NCBI RefSeq assembly: GCF_010500965.1
Contig: NZ_QVMI01000012.1
Location: forward strand, 7,977-71,976
Direction: 5' to 3'
Length of the DNA: 64,000 bases
Source of the DNA: Bacteroides sp. 51
GTDB taxonomy: Bacteria; Bacteroidota; Bacteroidia; Bacteroidales; Bacteroidaceae
The notes beneath the pieces were generated by a model. It was not told where the DNA came from and ran no database searches. It saw only the letters and a list, made by a program, of their open reading frames with translations. Within the stretch, counting starts at the first letter, position 1. Every line of letters starts with the position of its first letter. Positions 10,358-18,804 of this stretch are shown here, piece by piece. The position numbers and the translations under genes are program-made.

Positions 10358-12136
10358 ATGAAAAAAATCAGTATATTCATTCTGTCAACCTTGTTGTTTA
10401 TGTCCTCGTGCAGCGATAGCTTCCTGAAAGTGGACCCGCTGGACAAATATTCGGATGCCGCCGTATGGTCGGACCCCGCTTTGGTCTCCGCCTTTGTCAA
10501 TAACATCTATCTGGGGCAGCACTACGGCTTCCATACGCTGATGCTCTCTTCCCTGTGCGATGAATCCATGGAAGTATGGGCGTGGGAAACGCAACCTATC
10601 CTGAAAAGCGAAATCAGTCCGAGCTACGTGGGTGCCCTTGCTCCTAATTTCTGGATCAGAGCTTATCATAACCTCTCCTGGGAGAAGCTATATAAGAATA
10701 TACGCAGTTGTAATAGCTTTTTTGAGAATGTGGAAAAATACGAACTGCAAGGCGATGAAATAGATCGTCTGAAAGGCGAAGTACATTATCTGCGGGGTTA
10801 TTTCTACTTTTGGCTCATGAGCATGCACGGTGGTGTTCCATTGATTGAAAAATCATATACCACATCCGATGACTTACTCGTAGCCCGGAATACACTTGAA
10901 GAAACAGTAAACTTTGTAGTGAAGGACCTGGATGAGGCTGCCCGCGTTCTGAACACTTCTACCGATAAGGCTCGTGCGAGCAAAGGCGCTGCCCTGGCCT
11001 TGAAATCGAGAGTATTGCTTTATGCTGCCAGTGATTTATTTAACTCAAACGCTTCCTGGTCGCCCGGTTACGCCAATCCCGAACTCGTGAGTTACACAGG
11101 CGGCGACCGCCGTACTCGTTGGCAAGCCGCTAAAGATGCCGCCGAAGATGTGATGGAATTAAATGTTTATGGACTGTATGGTCAAAAAGTGTATACCGAT
11201 CCGCAGGAAGCAACGGATAATTACGTTAACATCTTCCTGAATCACGGAACCAGTGAAGATATCATGTTGACCTATTATGACTATGTGAATCATGGTAGTG
11301 CTAATTTTGAGCAACCCCGCGTCGGTCTCTTCAACAGTCCCAACGGTTTCCACGGCTGGGGCGGCAACACGCCCATCGGCCAATACATCGACGCTTACGA
11401 AAATGCCGACGGAACCAAATTCGACTGGAGCAACCCAGCTCAGAAAGCTCAACCCTATGTTGGCCGTGATCCCCGCTTCTATGCAAACATTCTCTATGAC
11501 GGAGCCACCTGGCGTCAACGCCCCGACGATGTGATAGGTTCCGATCCTCTGGGTATTGTACAAACCGGCTTTTATGAAACCGCCAGCGGTTCCTACACTC
11601 CCGGACTGGACACCCGCCAGGGGCCAATCGAAGACTGGAATGGTACGTATACGGGATATTATATGCGTAAGTTCCTTGATCCTTCTGTTAATCATCAGTA
11701 CGAAATACAGAGTTATCCTTACCGCCAAATCCGTTATGCCGAAGTGGTGCTCAATTATGTGGAAGCTTGTTTGGAACTGGGAGAAGAGGACGAAGCAATT
11801 AAGAAACTGAACTTTATTCGTGAGAGAGCGGGTATGCCCAATGTTCCCACCAATGAAACAGGTGCCACCTTGAAAGAACGTTATCGTAATGAACGGAGAA
11901 TTGAATTGTCATATGAAGGTCACCGCTTCTTTGATATCCGTCGTTGGATGATTGCACCGGATGTACTTAAGAATGCGCAAGGTATTGATATTCGTTATCC
12001 GTATGGAAGTACGCAACCTACGTATACCGTAACTGAGGTTCAGGATAGGTCGTGGAATAATAAGGTTTATTTGCTTCCGATCTTACTGGATGAAATGAAT
12101 AAGAACGAACTGTTGATACAGAATCCGGGGTATTAA
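10358..12136 (+). CDS. SusD/RagB-type glycan-binding lipoprotein
   Basis: Surface lipoprotein partner of the preceding SusC: 592 residues, lipobox FMSSCSDS with Cys about 19. TPR-like helices carry the typical LRGYFYFWLMSMHGGVPLI stretch near 145, and the C-terminal SusD signature ERRIELSYEGHRFFDIRRWM sits near 510. It binds the glycan over the mouth of the SusC barrel. It is the last gene of PUL 1 and is followed by a 23-bp-period array rather than a classical T-tract terminator. Confidence 0.95.
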   Translation: MKKISIFILSTLLFMSSCSDSFLKVDPLDKYSDAAVWSDPALVSAFVNNIYLGQHYGFHTLMLSSLCDESMEVWAWETQPILKSEISPSYVGALAPNFWIRAYHNLSWEKLYKNIRSCNSFFENVEKYELQGDEIDRLKGEVHYLRGYFYFWLMSMHGGVPLIEKSYTTSDDLLVARNTLEETVNFVVKDLDEAARVLNTSTDKARASKGAALALKSRVLLYAASDLFNSNASWSPGYANPELVSYTGGDRRTRWQAAKDAAEDVMELNVYGLYGQKVYTDPQEATDNYVNIFLNHGTSEDIMLTYYDYVNHGSANFEQPRVGLFNSPNGFHGWGGNTPIGQYIDAYENADGTKFDWSNPAQKAQPYVGRDPRFYANILYDGATWRQRPDDVIGSDPLGIVQTGFYETASGSYTPGLDTRQGPIEDWNGTYTGYYMRKFLDPSVNHQYEIQSYPYRQIRYAEVVLNYVEACLELGEEDEAIKKLNFIRERAGMPNVPTNETGATLKERYRNERRIELSYEGHRFFDIRRWMIAPDVLKNAQGIDIRYPYGSTQPTYTVTEVQDRSWNNKVYLLPILLDEMNKNELLIQNPGY

Positions 12137-12187
12137 GATTGGTTACTATTATTTACACTGTTGAAACCCTTCGAAACAATGATTTGC

Positions 12188-12279
12188 GTTTGCAGCAAAC
12201 AACGACTTACGTTTGCAGCAAACGCAAGTTCATGTTTGCTGCAAACACAAGATGCACTTTGCTGCAAACGTAAAAAATA
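12188..12279. repeat. Four-unit 23-bp tandem array with palindromic core
   Basis: The 13-bp palindrome GTTTGCWGCAAAC occurs at 12188, 12211 and 12234, and with one change (CTTTGCTGCAAAC) at 12257, each start exactly 23 bp after the last. The 10-nt linkers are similar but less conserved. The array occupies the 251-bp gap after susD. A related 1.5-unit copy follows the GH95 gene at 21314-21350. A TACATTTG promoter-like word at 12368 on the + strand has no evident gene to serve. Confidence 0.9.
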
Positions 12280-12387
12280 GCCCCAGGGAGTACTGTAAAG
12301 GGGGCAAAACAATAGGTTTTGCTTGATGAACGTGTTTTGAAATATTTTTTGGGTAGTGCGTTTTCCTTACATTTGTCTGTGACGTCA

Positions 12388-13653
12388 TCACCTCTTCCGA
12401 TGCGTGCAAGGCGCTTTATTATTAAACCGGTATCCTATCCCTAACATTAAATAGTTAGGGTTATGGAAATCGTTGAGGCTATATCCGATATGGAGAAACG
12501 AGTTTCGGGTGATTTCGGCTTTGAGTGCCAGTATCTGATAGATCGCTTTGAAGTCACCGCCCCGATGTAATGCATTAACTCCTACTCCTACGCCCACTGT
12601 AAAATAAGGCATAACATATTCCACTCGTCCGGAAACGCCCAAAGCAAGCTGTGCGCTAAGCGATGGTTTGATATATTCCTTGTCCGAGGCCCCCGAATAA
12701 TACTCCTCATTATTATGACGTATATTGGCACTTTCATCATAAACACCATCAAGTGATGCACCTACACGGAATTTATATCCCATGTTATACATCGGATTGA
12801 AGTTGAATCCCAACACTGTAAACTTATCGTCTAGCGCAACCTGGCTGTCTTCTGTGATAATTCCTTTACGTCTCCAGGAACCAAATAAGACTAAGTCATA
12901 GCTGATGTGGCGCTTAAACTCAGGTATGGGATGACAATACAAGGGGCGGGTAAGGGTTTTCTCTTCTCTGTTGATGTTGTACACCAATCCAATCCTGAAA
13001 TCGAGTGTGTTTAGTCCGGCATTAGGGAAGTTGGTGTTTCCATTGGAGAAATGACTGAGTCCGACGCCTGCGGTCAGGTCGACCTGATTGTTTAGCATCC
13101 AGTTCAAATATAAATTAGTATGGAGGTAAGCATTGGTCTTTGATCCGATAATTACATTGAAGCCATTATCTTCGCCATATGGTTCCCAGCCAAATGATAG
13201 TCCGAAATTCCACTCATAATTGAGTGAAAGTTTGGGATGGAGCCGGGCAATGCGAGCGCCTTGAAATACATAGAGTGCTACGGGAGAGCCAATCTCTTCT
13301 CTATTCTTGAAAGAATAACGCGCCAAACCGATACCCTGATAGGGGCTGTTATATATTTGGTCGACAGAAGTATTGGGCTTAAACTGGAAACTATATCGCA
13401 GGTGTCCGGAAGAAGAATTATTAAGATGTTCCCCGCTTTGGTTGTGACCTTTCAGAAAGTCGTTTGTTGGGAAGATATAGCTGGGGCGGATGTCTACACT
13501 TATTCGGGATATAATGTTTGATGAAGAATTCTGCGAGTTCGTCAATTCTGTTTGTTCGCTTGTTGTTTCCTGAGCAGAACAAATGGTGGAGAAAAATAAT
13601 AATAATCCCAGTGAACCGATTTTTATTCCGGTTCGTAGCTTGTTTTTATTCAT
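12388..13653 (-). CDS. PagL-like acyloxyacyl hydrolase (lipid A deacylase family)
   Basis: 421-residue exported protein (signal peptide ending CSAQ about 28), predicted outer-membrane beta barrel. Residues about 130-235 match the PagL/acyloxyacyl-hydrolase family: SFGWEPYGED, then VGLSHFSNGNTNFPNAGLN with the expected catalytic His201 and Ser203. PagL removes an acyl chain from lipid A in the outer leaflet. The protein is about twice the length of PagL and its second half (240-421) is another beta-rich, barrel-like segment of unknown role. It is a single gene on the minus strand, so a role in envelope remodelling is inferred rather than a PUL function. Confidence 0.7.
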   Translation of the reverse strand: MNKNKLRTGIKIGSLGLLLFFSTICSAQETTSEQTELTNSQNSSSNIISRISVDIRPSYIFPTNDFLKGHNQSGEHLNNSSSGHLRYSFQFKPNTSVDQIYNSPYQGIGLARYSFKNREEIGSPVALYVFQGARIARLHPKLSLNYEWNFGLSFGWEPYGEDNGFNVIIGSKTNAYLHTNLYLNWMLNNQVDLTAGVGLSHFSNGNTNFPNAGLNTLDFRIGLVYNINREEKTLTRPLYCHPIPEFKRHISYDLVLFGSWRRKGIITEDSQVALDDKFTVLGFNFNPMYNMGYKFRVGASLDGVYDESANIRHNNEEYYSGASDKEYIKPSLSAQLALGVSGRVEYVMPYFTVGVGVGVNALHRGGDFKAIYQILALKAEITRNSFLHIGYSLNDFHNPNYLMLGIGYRFNNKAPCTHRKR

Positions 13654-13706
13654 GATTTAAGTCACAGCTTTTGGAAGAGGTTTTTCGTCTGTATTTGCAT
13701 AAGATG

Positions 13707-13714
13707 CAAATATA
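13707..13714 (-). promoter_or_regulatory. Possible -7 box for the PagL-like gene
   Basis: On the minus strand TATATTTG followed by C fits TAnnTTTG and lies 54 nt before the start of the PagL-like gene. No convincing -33 element was found. Confidence 0.4.
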
Positions 13715-13909
13715 CAATTAATCATTTTCCATGTATCATTTTGGTCTGATAATTTAGAAATGAATATAAAATATCATATATATGTCGGCCTGATACGTCT
13801 TTTTATTCATTATGCAAAACACACCTCTCAATGTAAAAAAATGATTATAGCCAACTGATGCCAATGAAATGGGTAAAGGAATAAACATGAAGAAGAAGAG
13901 AGAAAGGTT

Positions 13910-13997
13910 CGGACCATCGACTATAAATCATCCGACCATTTATAGTAAATGGTCGGATCAAAAACATAAAACATCCGGACCTTTTACGTTTAGGGGC
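13910..13997. repeat. Four-unit 22-bp-period degenerate array
   Basis: CGGACCAT-type words begin at 13910, 13932 (CCGACCAT), 13954 (CGGATCAA) and 13976 (CGGACCTT), every 22 bp. Inside lies a perfect 13-bp inverted repeat, ATCCGACCATTTA at 13930-13942 and its complement at 13946-13958. The array stops directly before the CHAT remnant at 14005. Much of the rest of 13654-14250 is AT-rich with nothing recognised. Confidence 0.7.
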
Positions 13998-14004
13998 AGG
14001 TGGA

Positions 14005-14103
14005 ATGGATATAAAAACTGCATTCTCTAAAGCTCAAAATATACTTAAAGAGAAGTACTGGGAAGAACCGGAAAAATGGGCTGGCTTCATTCTGATTGAA
14101 TGA
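14005..14103 (+). pseudogene. CHAT-domain protein, extreme C-terminal remnant
   Basis: A 32-codon open frame reads like the last residues of CHAT (caspase-like) domain proteins: an ALR.AQ-type helix (AFSKAQNILKEKYW), then EKWAGFILIE and a stop, matching the family ending PxxWAGFxLIG. Nothing upstream continues the frame into a CHAT domain; the sequence there is the 22-bp-period array. The rest of the gene has apparently been deleted. The match is short, so confidence is modest. Confidence 0.5.
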
Positions 14104-14133
14104 AACAGAGAAGGGCTGTGCAGGTGTGAAATT

Positions 14134-14190
14134 ATGCCTAGGGCATCTCACTGGTATAGCCTAGGCATACCAGTGAGATGCCCTAGGCAT
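14134..14190 (-). terminator. Perfect 24-bp inverted repeat downstream of mdh
   Basis: Arms 14134-14157 and 14167-14190 are perfectly complementary with a 9-nt loop. The hairpin lies 61 bp after the mdh stop and could end its transcript. The word CCTAGG recurs at about 14137, 14160 and 14182, 22-23 bp apart, so it also fits the short-period array pattern seen elsewhere. No T-tract follows. Confidence 0.6.
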
Positions 14191-14250
14191 ACCAACCGTA
14201 CGGTTTAGACCCTTGAAAGGAAGGGGCTAACATGTGTGTAACGAGAGTTT

Positions 14251-15249
14251 CTATAAATGACTATTTATATCCTTCCATTCATGAATAGCAGGAATTACCT
14301 CCGAACTGATTAGTTCATCTCTTAAGTCGCAAAGGTGTTTGTAGCTTTGGCGCAGTGCCTCGTGCTCTTCCTTTGTTCCTTTAATACTTTTGTAATGAAC
14401 TCCGGTTTTGTCCAGTGTGGTTTCCATAGCCATCATAATATGATTAAACTCATTGTTAGACACATAAGTTCCTACGGGCCAGTCAAAGTTCTCGCCTCCC
14501 ATTGCTGCTCGTATCATTTCTATAGATAAATATGCCGGACTCTGGAAAGAAGAACGTCCGCGAAGTTCGATGATGTTTTTCCCACCTTGAACAACTTTTA
14601 GTTTAATATCTTCCCATTGTGAATCTGTAAGAGCAGATGTGCCAATTATCTCATTCAACGGCTTGCCATCTACTTTAGCAGTAGAAGAAAATACAGCCAT
14701 CTGCTCACCATGTCCGCCATAGGTTCTACAGTTTTCAATTTTGTCGGGATGAATATGGAAGTGTTTGGACAATTCATTCCGCAATCGAGTGCTATCCAGT
14801 GCGGCCAAGGTGGTTACCTGCGAAGGTTTCAGACCTGAATACAAGAGTACCAATAATCCGGTTATATCCGCCGGATTGAAAATGACTACAATGTGTTTTA
14901 CATCCGGACAGTATGCCTTAACATCTTTCCCAAATTGGATGGCGATTTCAGCATTCCCTTTCAAAAGGTCCTCGCGTGTCATCCCCTCTTTACGTGCAGC
15001 GCCTCCTGAGTTGACAATGTATTTGCTTCCTTTCAGCGCTTCTTTAATATCGTCCGTATAGGTTATATTTACACCACTAAACCCGCACTGCAACAATTCC
15101 TCGGCAACACCCTTCAGTCCTTTCGCATAAGGGTCATATAAACAAATGTTGGAAGATAATCCCATTAAAATAGCCGATTGTGCCATGTTAGACCCAATCA
15201 TACCTGCAGCTCCAATTATAGTGAGCTTATCTGATGTAATCGCTTTCAT
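14251..15249 (-). CDS. mdh: Malate dehydrogenase
   Basis: Cytosolic NAD-dependent malate/oxaloacetate interconversion, part of the reductive branch to succinate in anaerobic Bacteroidales. The 332-residue protein has the Rossmann loop GAAGMIGSN (13-21), NPAD (125-128), Asp152/Arg155 in LDSTRLRNEL and the catalytic His180 in YGGHGEQM. This is the lactate/malate dehydrogenase fold, of the form common in Bacteroidales. It is a single gene with its own flanking gaps and appears to be a core gene embedded between PUL segments. Confidence 0.93.
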   Translation of the reverse strand: MKAITSDKLTIIGAAGMIGSNMAQSAILMGLSSNICLYDPYAKGLKGVAEELLQCGFSGVNITYTDDIKEALKGSKYIVNSGGAARKEGMTREDLLKGNAEIAIQFGKDVKAYCPDVKHIVVIFNPADITGLLVLLYSGLKPSQVTTLAALDSTRLRNELSKHFHIHPDKIENCRTYGGHGEQMAVFSSTAKVDGKPLNEIIGTSALTDSQWEDIKLKVVQGGKNIIELRGRSSFQSPAYLSIEMIRAAMGGENFDWPVGTYVSNNEFNHIMMAMETTLDKTGVHYKSIKGTKEEHEALRQSYKHLCDLRDELISSEVIPAIHEWKDINSHL

Positions 15250-15342
15250 GATCTTTGTTTTATAATGATTAGTTCTTATAAAACAACTCCAATCCGTAAT
15301 GGTTTGGTCATTCAGCTAAAATAACATTCGTCTGAGATGGGT

Positions 15343-15945
15343 TTATTTTACTTGTACCTTTGGTTGATAGGTTAGGACCTGTACACGCACCACTCCTTTT
15401 ACTCCTGCATTGGGGAATTTTTTCTTATAATGTTCGGTTAGATCTTCATAAAGCCATGGACGAACATCCGAATAGCGTTGCATGCCGTATTTTTCCAGGA
15501 TGATATCGTATGTATGTTTTATACCTTTAAATTCAAATGACCATTTCGTAAAACTAGTGATTTGATTCTTGGGCAATGCGAGTTTATAAGAGTCGGGAAG
15601 CTTTGAAGGAAGCTGAGAAGAAGCATCTTCTTCTACAAATATACTTCCGGTAGTTATTGGATTGGAATTGGAGTCAACAATCGTACATACACCAGAAGAG
15701 CTTTTTGCAATCATCTCACTTTTAAAATCTATAAAATAGCCACCACCTGTAGGAACCGGAAGATTGTTTTGCAAATCTGTTGTTATCAATTCTTTTTGCT
15801 CGGCATCTATTCCATGAATTACTTCAACAGCAAACAAATCACCGCTAAGATCGGGGATGTTCTCCTGGTCATCATCGCTACAGCTAACAAAGTTTATGAT
15901 ACAAAGAAGTAATAATAGTATTCCAAAAGTCTTTTTAGTTCTCAT
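15343..15945 (-). CDS. Hypothetical lipoprotein
   Basis: 200 residues with a lipoprotein signal: a hydrophobic segment 7-20, then NFVSCSDDD with the modified Cys about 22. The acidic residues after Cys (SDDDQEN) are compatible with surface export in Bacteroidetes (inference). The mature part is beta-rich with no family I recognise; the C-terminus (YKKKFPNAGVKGVVRVQVLT) is distinctive. It is 93 bp upstream of mdh on the same strand, but the gap and unrelated function argue against a functional operon. Confidence 0.75.
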   Translation of the reverse strand: MRTKKTFGILLLLLCIINFVSCSDDDQENIPDLSGDLFAVEVIHGIDAEQKELITTDLQNNLPVPTGGGYFIDFKSEMIAKSSSGVCTIVDSNSNPITTGSIFVEEDASSQLPSKLPDSYKLALPKNQITSFTKWSFEFKGIKHTYDIILEKYGMQRYSDVRPWLYEDLTEHYKKKFPNAGVKGVVRVQVLTYQPKVQVK

Positions 15946-16129
15946 GTTGTAATAGAATAGTGTTATATGATTGCGAAATTAACGAAAAAAAAGAACGCAA
16001 TGATATAAATAATTCCCTTTTTTCCGCATTAATTGAATAATCCTCTTCATATTAACCGTTTTTTATCCCTTTTATTAATTGGGTGGGGTTTTCTTTGCTT
16101 ATGAATATTATTAAACCCTAAGTTATATC

Positions 16130-17380
16130 ATGAAGAAGATTCTTTTTTTATCGCTCCTTTTCTGTGCATCCATGCTTGTTGCACAAACAAAACATGCATC
16201 ATCCACATTGTACCCTACCTATAAGGGACTTATCATGGCCGGTTACCAAGGTTGGTTTGATGCACCGAAAAATGGAGTCATGTATCCCGATGAAAATAAT
16301 ATCCGGATTGACATGTGGCCCGATGTCAGTGAGTATAAAGATACCTACCCAACAGGGCTGAAGTTGGCCGATGGATCAACCGCCCGTTTTTTTACTTCCA
16401 GAGATAAAAGTACCGTAGAACTTCACTTTAAATGGATGAAAGAATACGGACTTGATGGCGTCTTTATGCAACGCTTCTTCGGAGCAGCACGTCCAGGTAG
16501 CGAACGGAATATCGTTTTAAAGAACGCTTTAGAGGCTTCGGTCAAAAACGAAAGAGCCATTGCTGTAATGTACGACCTGTCTGGTTTGAGGGGACAGGGA
16601 GAAGATTGCTCCCGATTGATTGAAGACTGGAAGTATCTGGTTGATTCATTGAAAGTAACCAATCCGAAAGGTGGTAAGAACACCTATCTGCACCATAATG
16701 GTAAACCCTTAGTCGCCATCTGGGGAATTGGTTTCCCTGACCGTCCATATAACATCCGCAACATTGGTATTGAACGCTTTATGGACTTCCTGAAAAACGA
16801 TCCCGTTTATGGCGGATGCGCTATTATGGTTGGTGTGCCTACTTTCTGGCGTGAACTGAATTCCGATTGTATCTCCGACCCTTATTTACATGATATCATC
16901 AGAGCAGCCGATATTGTACTGCCATGGATGGTACAACGCTTCACTCCTCTGCTTCACAATGATATGGATCGCTACCGTGATGTTATTATTGGTGATATAA
17001 AATGGTGTAAAGAGGCTGGCATAGATTATGTGCCTTGTGTAACTCCCGGTTTTACCTGGCATAATCTGAGTCGCTTTGAGTTCCCGGATGATATCAAACC
17101 TGTAGGTTCTATCCCACGTCAGGGTGGGCGATTCTACTGGCAACAACTAACAACCGCCATTAATGCCGGGGCAACCATGATTTATGTCGCCATGTTTGAT
17201 GAAGTAAACGAAGGTACCGCTATATTTAAAGTAAGCAATAACCCCCCGGTAAGTAAAATTGCTAAGTTTGCCGACAATGATGGCCAGCCGTCCGATCATT
17301 ATCTATGGCTTACCGGTGAAGCATCGAAAATGTTGAAGAATCAAAAGCCTTTGGAATTTAAAATGCCTCAGAAAAAATAA
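16130..17380 (+). CDS. GH99/GH71-like exported glycoside hydrolase
   Basis: 416 residues with a signal peptide (ending LVAQ about 19). The mature protein begins with YKGLIMAGYQGWF and continues DMWPDVSEY, HFKWMKEYGLDGVFMQRF, YVPCVTPGFTWHNL and MFDEVNEGTAIF, which are motifs of the GH71/GH99-like (beta/alpha)8 family found in Bacteroidetes PULs. GH99 enzymes act on alpha-mannosides, but this subgroup is less characterised, so substrate is not assigned. First gene of a three-gene operon (18 bp to the next gene) with an esterase fusion and a GH95 enzyme, which suggests a decorated, possibly fucosylated and acylated glycan. Confidence 0.8.
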   Translation: MKKILFLSLLFCASMLVAQTKHASSTLYPTYKGLIMAGYQGWFDAPKNGVMYPDENNIRIDMWPDVSEYKDTYPTGLKLADGSTARFFTSRDKSTVELHFKWMKEYGLDGVFMQRFFGAARPGSERNIVLKNALEASVKNERAIAVMYDLSGLRGQGEDCSRLIEDWKYLVDSLKVTNPKGGKNTYLHHNGKPLVAIWGIGFPDRPYNIRNIGIERFMDFLKNDPVYGGCAIMVGVPTFWRELNSDCISDPYLHDIIRAADIVLPWMVQRFTPLLHNDMDRYRDVIIGDIKWCKEAGIDYVPCVTPGFTWHNLSRFEFPDDIKPVGSIPRQGGRFYWQQLTTAINAGATMIYVAMFDEVNEGTAIFKVSNNPPVSKIAKFADNDGQPSDHYLWLTGEASKMLKNQKPLEFKMPQKK

Positions 17381-17398
17381 TAAACCGGACTGTAAATT

Positions 17399-18787
17399 AT
17401 GAAACAAATTATTTATGGCGTTATCTTGCTTCTACTTTCGGCTTGTAGTCCTGTAAAGACAAAAGTCGTTTGCATCGGAGCAAGTATAACCGAAGGTGCA
17501 GGTGTCCAAAACCGGCAGGAGTTCTCCTTTCCGGGGCAATTGCAGACCCTGCTTGGTTCTGACTATGAAGTAGAGAACTACGGAATCGGGGGAACAACTA
17601 TGCTAAGCAATGGTAACTCTCCTTATAAGAATACGGAAGCATACCAAAAGGCATTACATAGTAAACCCGACATCGTTTTTATTGATCTGGGAGGGAATGA
17701 TGCCAAAGCCATCAATCGTCCGTATTATGCCAACCTCGAAGAAGATGCCCGGCAGATGATCCGTTCTTTTAAAGAACTTCCAACCAAGCCGCGGGTTATT
17801 TTAATGCTTCCAACAGCATTCTTTGTAACGGATCAGGATGGAATTTATGATCCCGTTTCCCGCAATGAAGTAACTCCACGTTTGCGTGAGGCTGCTTATA
17901 AGGAAAATGTGGAAGTACTGGATATGTACCCCTTATTGGTTGATCGCCCCGAACTGGTGCCCGATCAGATTCATCCGAACGAAGAAGGGGCAGCTATTCT
18001 GGCGCAGCGAATGTACGATCAGTTAATACTTCCTTTAGATCCCTCATTTGATATCTTCACAACTCTTGACTCTGAGAAAATAGACTATTCGGTTAGTAAC
18101 TTTGCCGGATATGCCTGCGCCGATTTTAAAATGAAGGGGCGCGATTGCAAAGTCGTTAAGCCAAGAAATGCGAGAAAAGATCATCCCTGGATATGGCGTG
18201 CCCGCTTTTGGGGACATGAACCGCAGACGGATATCGCGTTGCTTGAAAGAGGTTATCATCTGGTATATTGCGATCAAAGTGGCTTGGTGGGTAATGATGA
18301 ATGTATTGCCAACTGGAATGCATTTTACAACCTGCTGCATAAAGGCGGATTATCTCAAAAAGTGGTGTTGGAAGGCATGAGCCGCGGAGCACTATACGCA
18401 TTGAATTGGGCGGCAGTCAATCCGGATAAGATAGCTGCGGTTTACGTGGATAATCCGTTGTTGGATTGCCGGTATTTTGGCGATCGTGAACCCAATGAAG
18501 TATCCCGCGATTTAATGAAAGTGTATAACCTGCCGGATATTGCTTCTATCAAAGAATTTAATAATAGCCCAACAGATAAAGTGCCCGAAATCGTGTCTGG
18601 TGGTTATCCAATCCTTATTTTGTGTGCAGATGAAGATGAGGCTGTGCCTCTATATACCGTACAGGAATTTGAGAAGAAAGTAAGGGATGCCGGTGGAGAT
18701 ATTACGGTGATTGTAAAGAAAGGCTTTAAGCACCATCCGCATAGTTTTCCTAATCCCCAACGGATTCTGGACGTTATTTTGTTATAA
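17399..18787 (+). CDS. SGNH hydrolase fused to alpha/beta hydrolase, lipoprotein
   Basis: 462 residues; lipobox LLLLSACSP with Cys16. The N-terminal half (about 20-215) is an SGNH/GDSL esterase: nucleophile Ser29 in GASITEG, block II GGTT, block III GGNDAK and block V DQIHPNEEG. The C-terminal half (about 225-462) is an alpha/beta hydrolase with nucleophile Ser328 in GMSRG, an acid-region motif CADEDEAVPL and a late His pair in KHHPHSF. Both halves keep catalytic residues, so two esterase activities in one chain are likely. Carbohydrate de-acetylation or de-acylation is inferred from its place between the GH99-like and GH95 genes (18 bp and 17 bp gaps). Confidence 0.88.
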   Translation: MKQIIYGVILLLLSACSPVKTKVVCIGASITEGAGVQNRQEFSFPGQLQTLLGSDYEVENYGIGGTTMLSNGNSPYKNTEAYQKALHSKPDIVFIDLGGNDAKAINRPYYANLEEDARQMIRSFKELPTKPRVILMLPTAFFVTDQDGIYDPVSRNEVTPRLREAAYKENVEVLDMYPLLVDRPELVPDQIHPNEEGAAILAQRMYDQLILPLDPSFDIFTTLDSEKIDYSVSNFAGYACADFKMKGRDCKVVKPRNARKDHPWIWRARFWGHEPQTDIALLERGYHLVYCDQSGLVGNDECIANWNAFYNLLHKGGLSQKVVLEGMSRGALYALNWAAVNPDKIAAVYVDNPLLDCRYFGDREPNEVSRDLMKVYNLPDIASIKEFNNSPTDKVPEIVSGGYPILILCADEDEAVPLYTVQEFEKKVRDAGGDITVIVKKGFKHHPHSFPNPQRILDVILL

Positions 18788-18804
18788 ACTTATCCTAATT
18801 TACC

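Noticed and set aside
12188-12279. CRISPR array
   Set aside because: A 23-bp period with 10-nt similar linkers is far too short for spacers, and no cas genes are present.
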